Shown: one piece after another, positions 5,863 to 6,145 of the stretch | Numbering within the stretch: position 1 is the first letter of the stretch | Layout of the letters: every line of letters starts with the position of its first letter | From: Bacillota bacterium | GTDB lineage: Bacteria; Bacillota; DTU025 | Length of the DNA stretch: 6,145 bases | Reading direction: 5' to 3' | Assembly: GCA_003456765.1 (NCBI GenBank) | Contig: DMOT01000272.1 | Span: forward strand, 1-6,145 | Translations under genes and position numbers: made by a program | The notes under the pieces: generated by a model | Told to the model about the DNA's origin: nothing | Database searches by the model: none | What the model saw: the letters and a program-made list of their open reading frames with translations, nothing else

Positions 5863-6145
5863 ATGATGGATTCGCACCAGGCAGACAGCTCTCCGTCTAC
5901 GCAGGTTCCAATTCTCACTCGAGCCCAGGCTCCTGTGGAAGCCACATTCATTGCCAGGCCCAACAGGTTTGTGGCTAATGTTCGCCTCTCACGCGATGTA
6001 GAGCATGCTTATGGCTTTGACAGAGCCGGCGACGAGATCATAGCGCATGTAGCCGATCCCGGCCGACTGACAGAATTGCTTGTGCCCGGAGTCAGAGTCT
6101 ATGTAGTCCCTGCTTTCCCTGGGGAACCTGGATCTTGCGGCCCGG
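5863..6145 (+). CDS. sfsA: SfsA (sugar fermentation stimulation protein) homologue, N-terminal part; 3' end outside window
   Basis: The first 94 codons are visible and stay open to the edge of the window. After a ~24-residue polar leader comes ATFIARPNRFVANVRL (27-42), then EIIAHVADPGRLTELLVPG (58-76) and VRVYVV, the N-terminal signature of SfsA, whose usual form is a RPNRF strand followed by AHxxNPGRxxELL. SfsA is a conserved DNA-binding, nuclease-fold protein first linked to maltose metabolism in Escherichia coli; its role in other bacteria is unsettled. The segment RDVEHAYGFDRAGDE makes the first hairpin longer than the short form I am used to. ATG 5863 is used because AGGAGGG (5852-5858) lies 4 bases upstream; ATG 5866 immediately after has 7-base spacing and may be the real start. 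ATG 5827 is also in frame, with only GAGG as a ribosome site, and lies inside the inverted repeat region. Confidence 0.9.
   Translation, partial: MMDSHQADSSPSTQVPILTRAQAPVEATFIARPNRFVANVRLSRDVEHAYGFDRAGDEIIAHVADPGRLTELLVPGVRVYVVPAFPGEPGSCGP

Overview
The window (mid-50s % GC by eye) looks like an ordinary bacterial chromosome, most likely a moderately GC-rich, Gram-positive-type lineage such as a Bacillota member. The hints are strong AGGAGG-type ribosome binding sites, GTG and TTG starts, an ABC-2 permease remnant of the PF06182 type, a CPBP membrane protease and a small Hsp20. The taxonomy is inference. There is no rRNA, complete tRNA, CRISPR array, transposase or phage gene.

Left part (1-2281, + strand). 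The C-terminal third of an FMN-dependent alpha-hydroxy-acid oxidase is followed closely by a CPBP-family membrane protease, then an APH(3')-type aminoglycoside phosphotransferase. Short gaps and shared direction suggest one transcription unit. The phosphotransferase carries every expected motif in one frame but is cut by a single in-frame TAG at codon 62, so it is a fresh pseudogene, a sequencing error or, less likely, a readthrough gene.

Middle (2323-4511). A convergent minus-strand gene encodes a class I methyltransferase fused to a GNAT acetyltransferase. Upstream of it is a decayed stretch: the last ~115 codons of an ABC-2 transporter permease, broken by a one-base frameshift, then about 575 bases with no gene I can defend.

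Right part (4512-6145, + strand). A small heat-shock protein (Hsp20), a nitroreductase-family flavoprotein with a better start at an internal TTG, and the first 94 codons of sfsA, preceded by a perfect 11-bp inverted repeat. These look like separate housekeeping or stress genes rather than one pathway.

I see no convincing new multi-gene system. The points most worth checking are the amber-interrupted kinase, the methyltransferase-acetyltransferase fusion, the inverted repeat ahead of sfsA and the gene decay around the ABC-2 remnant.
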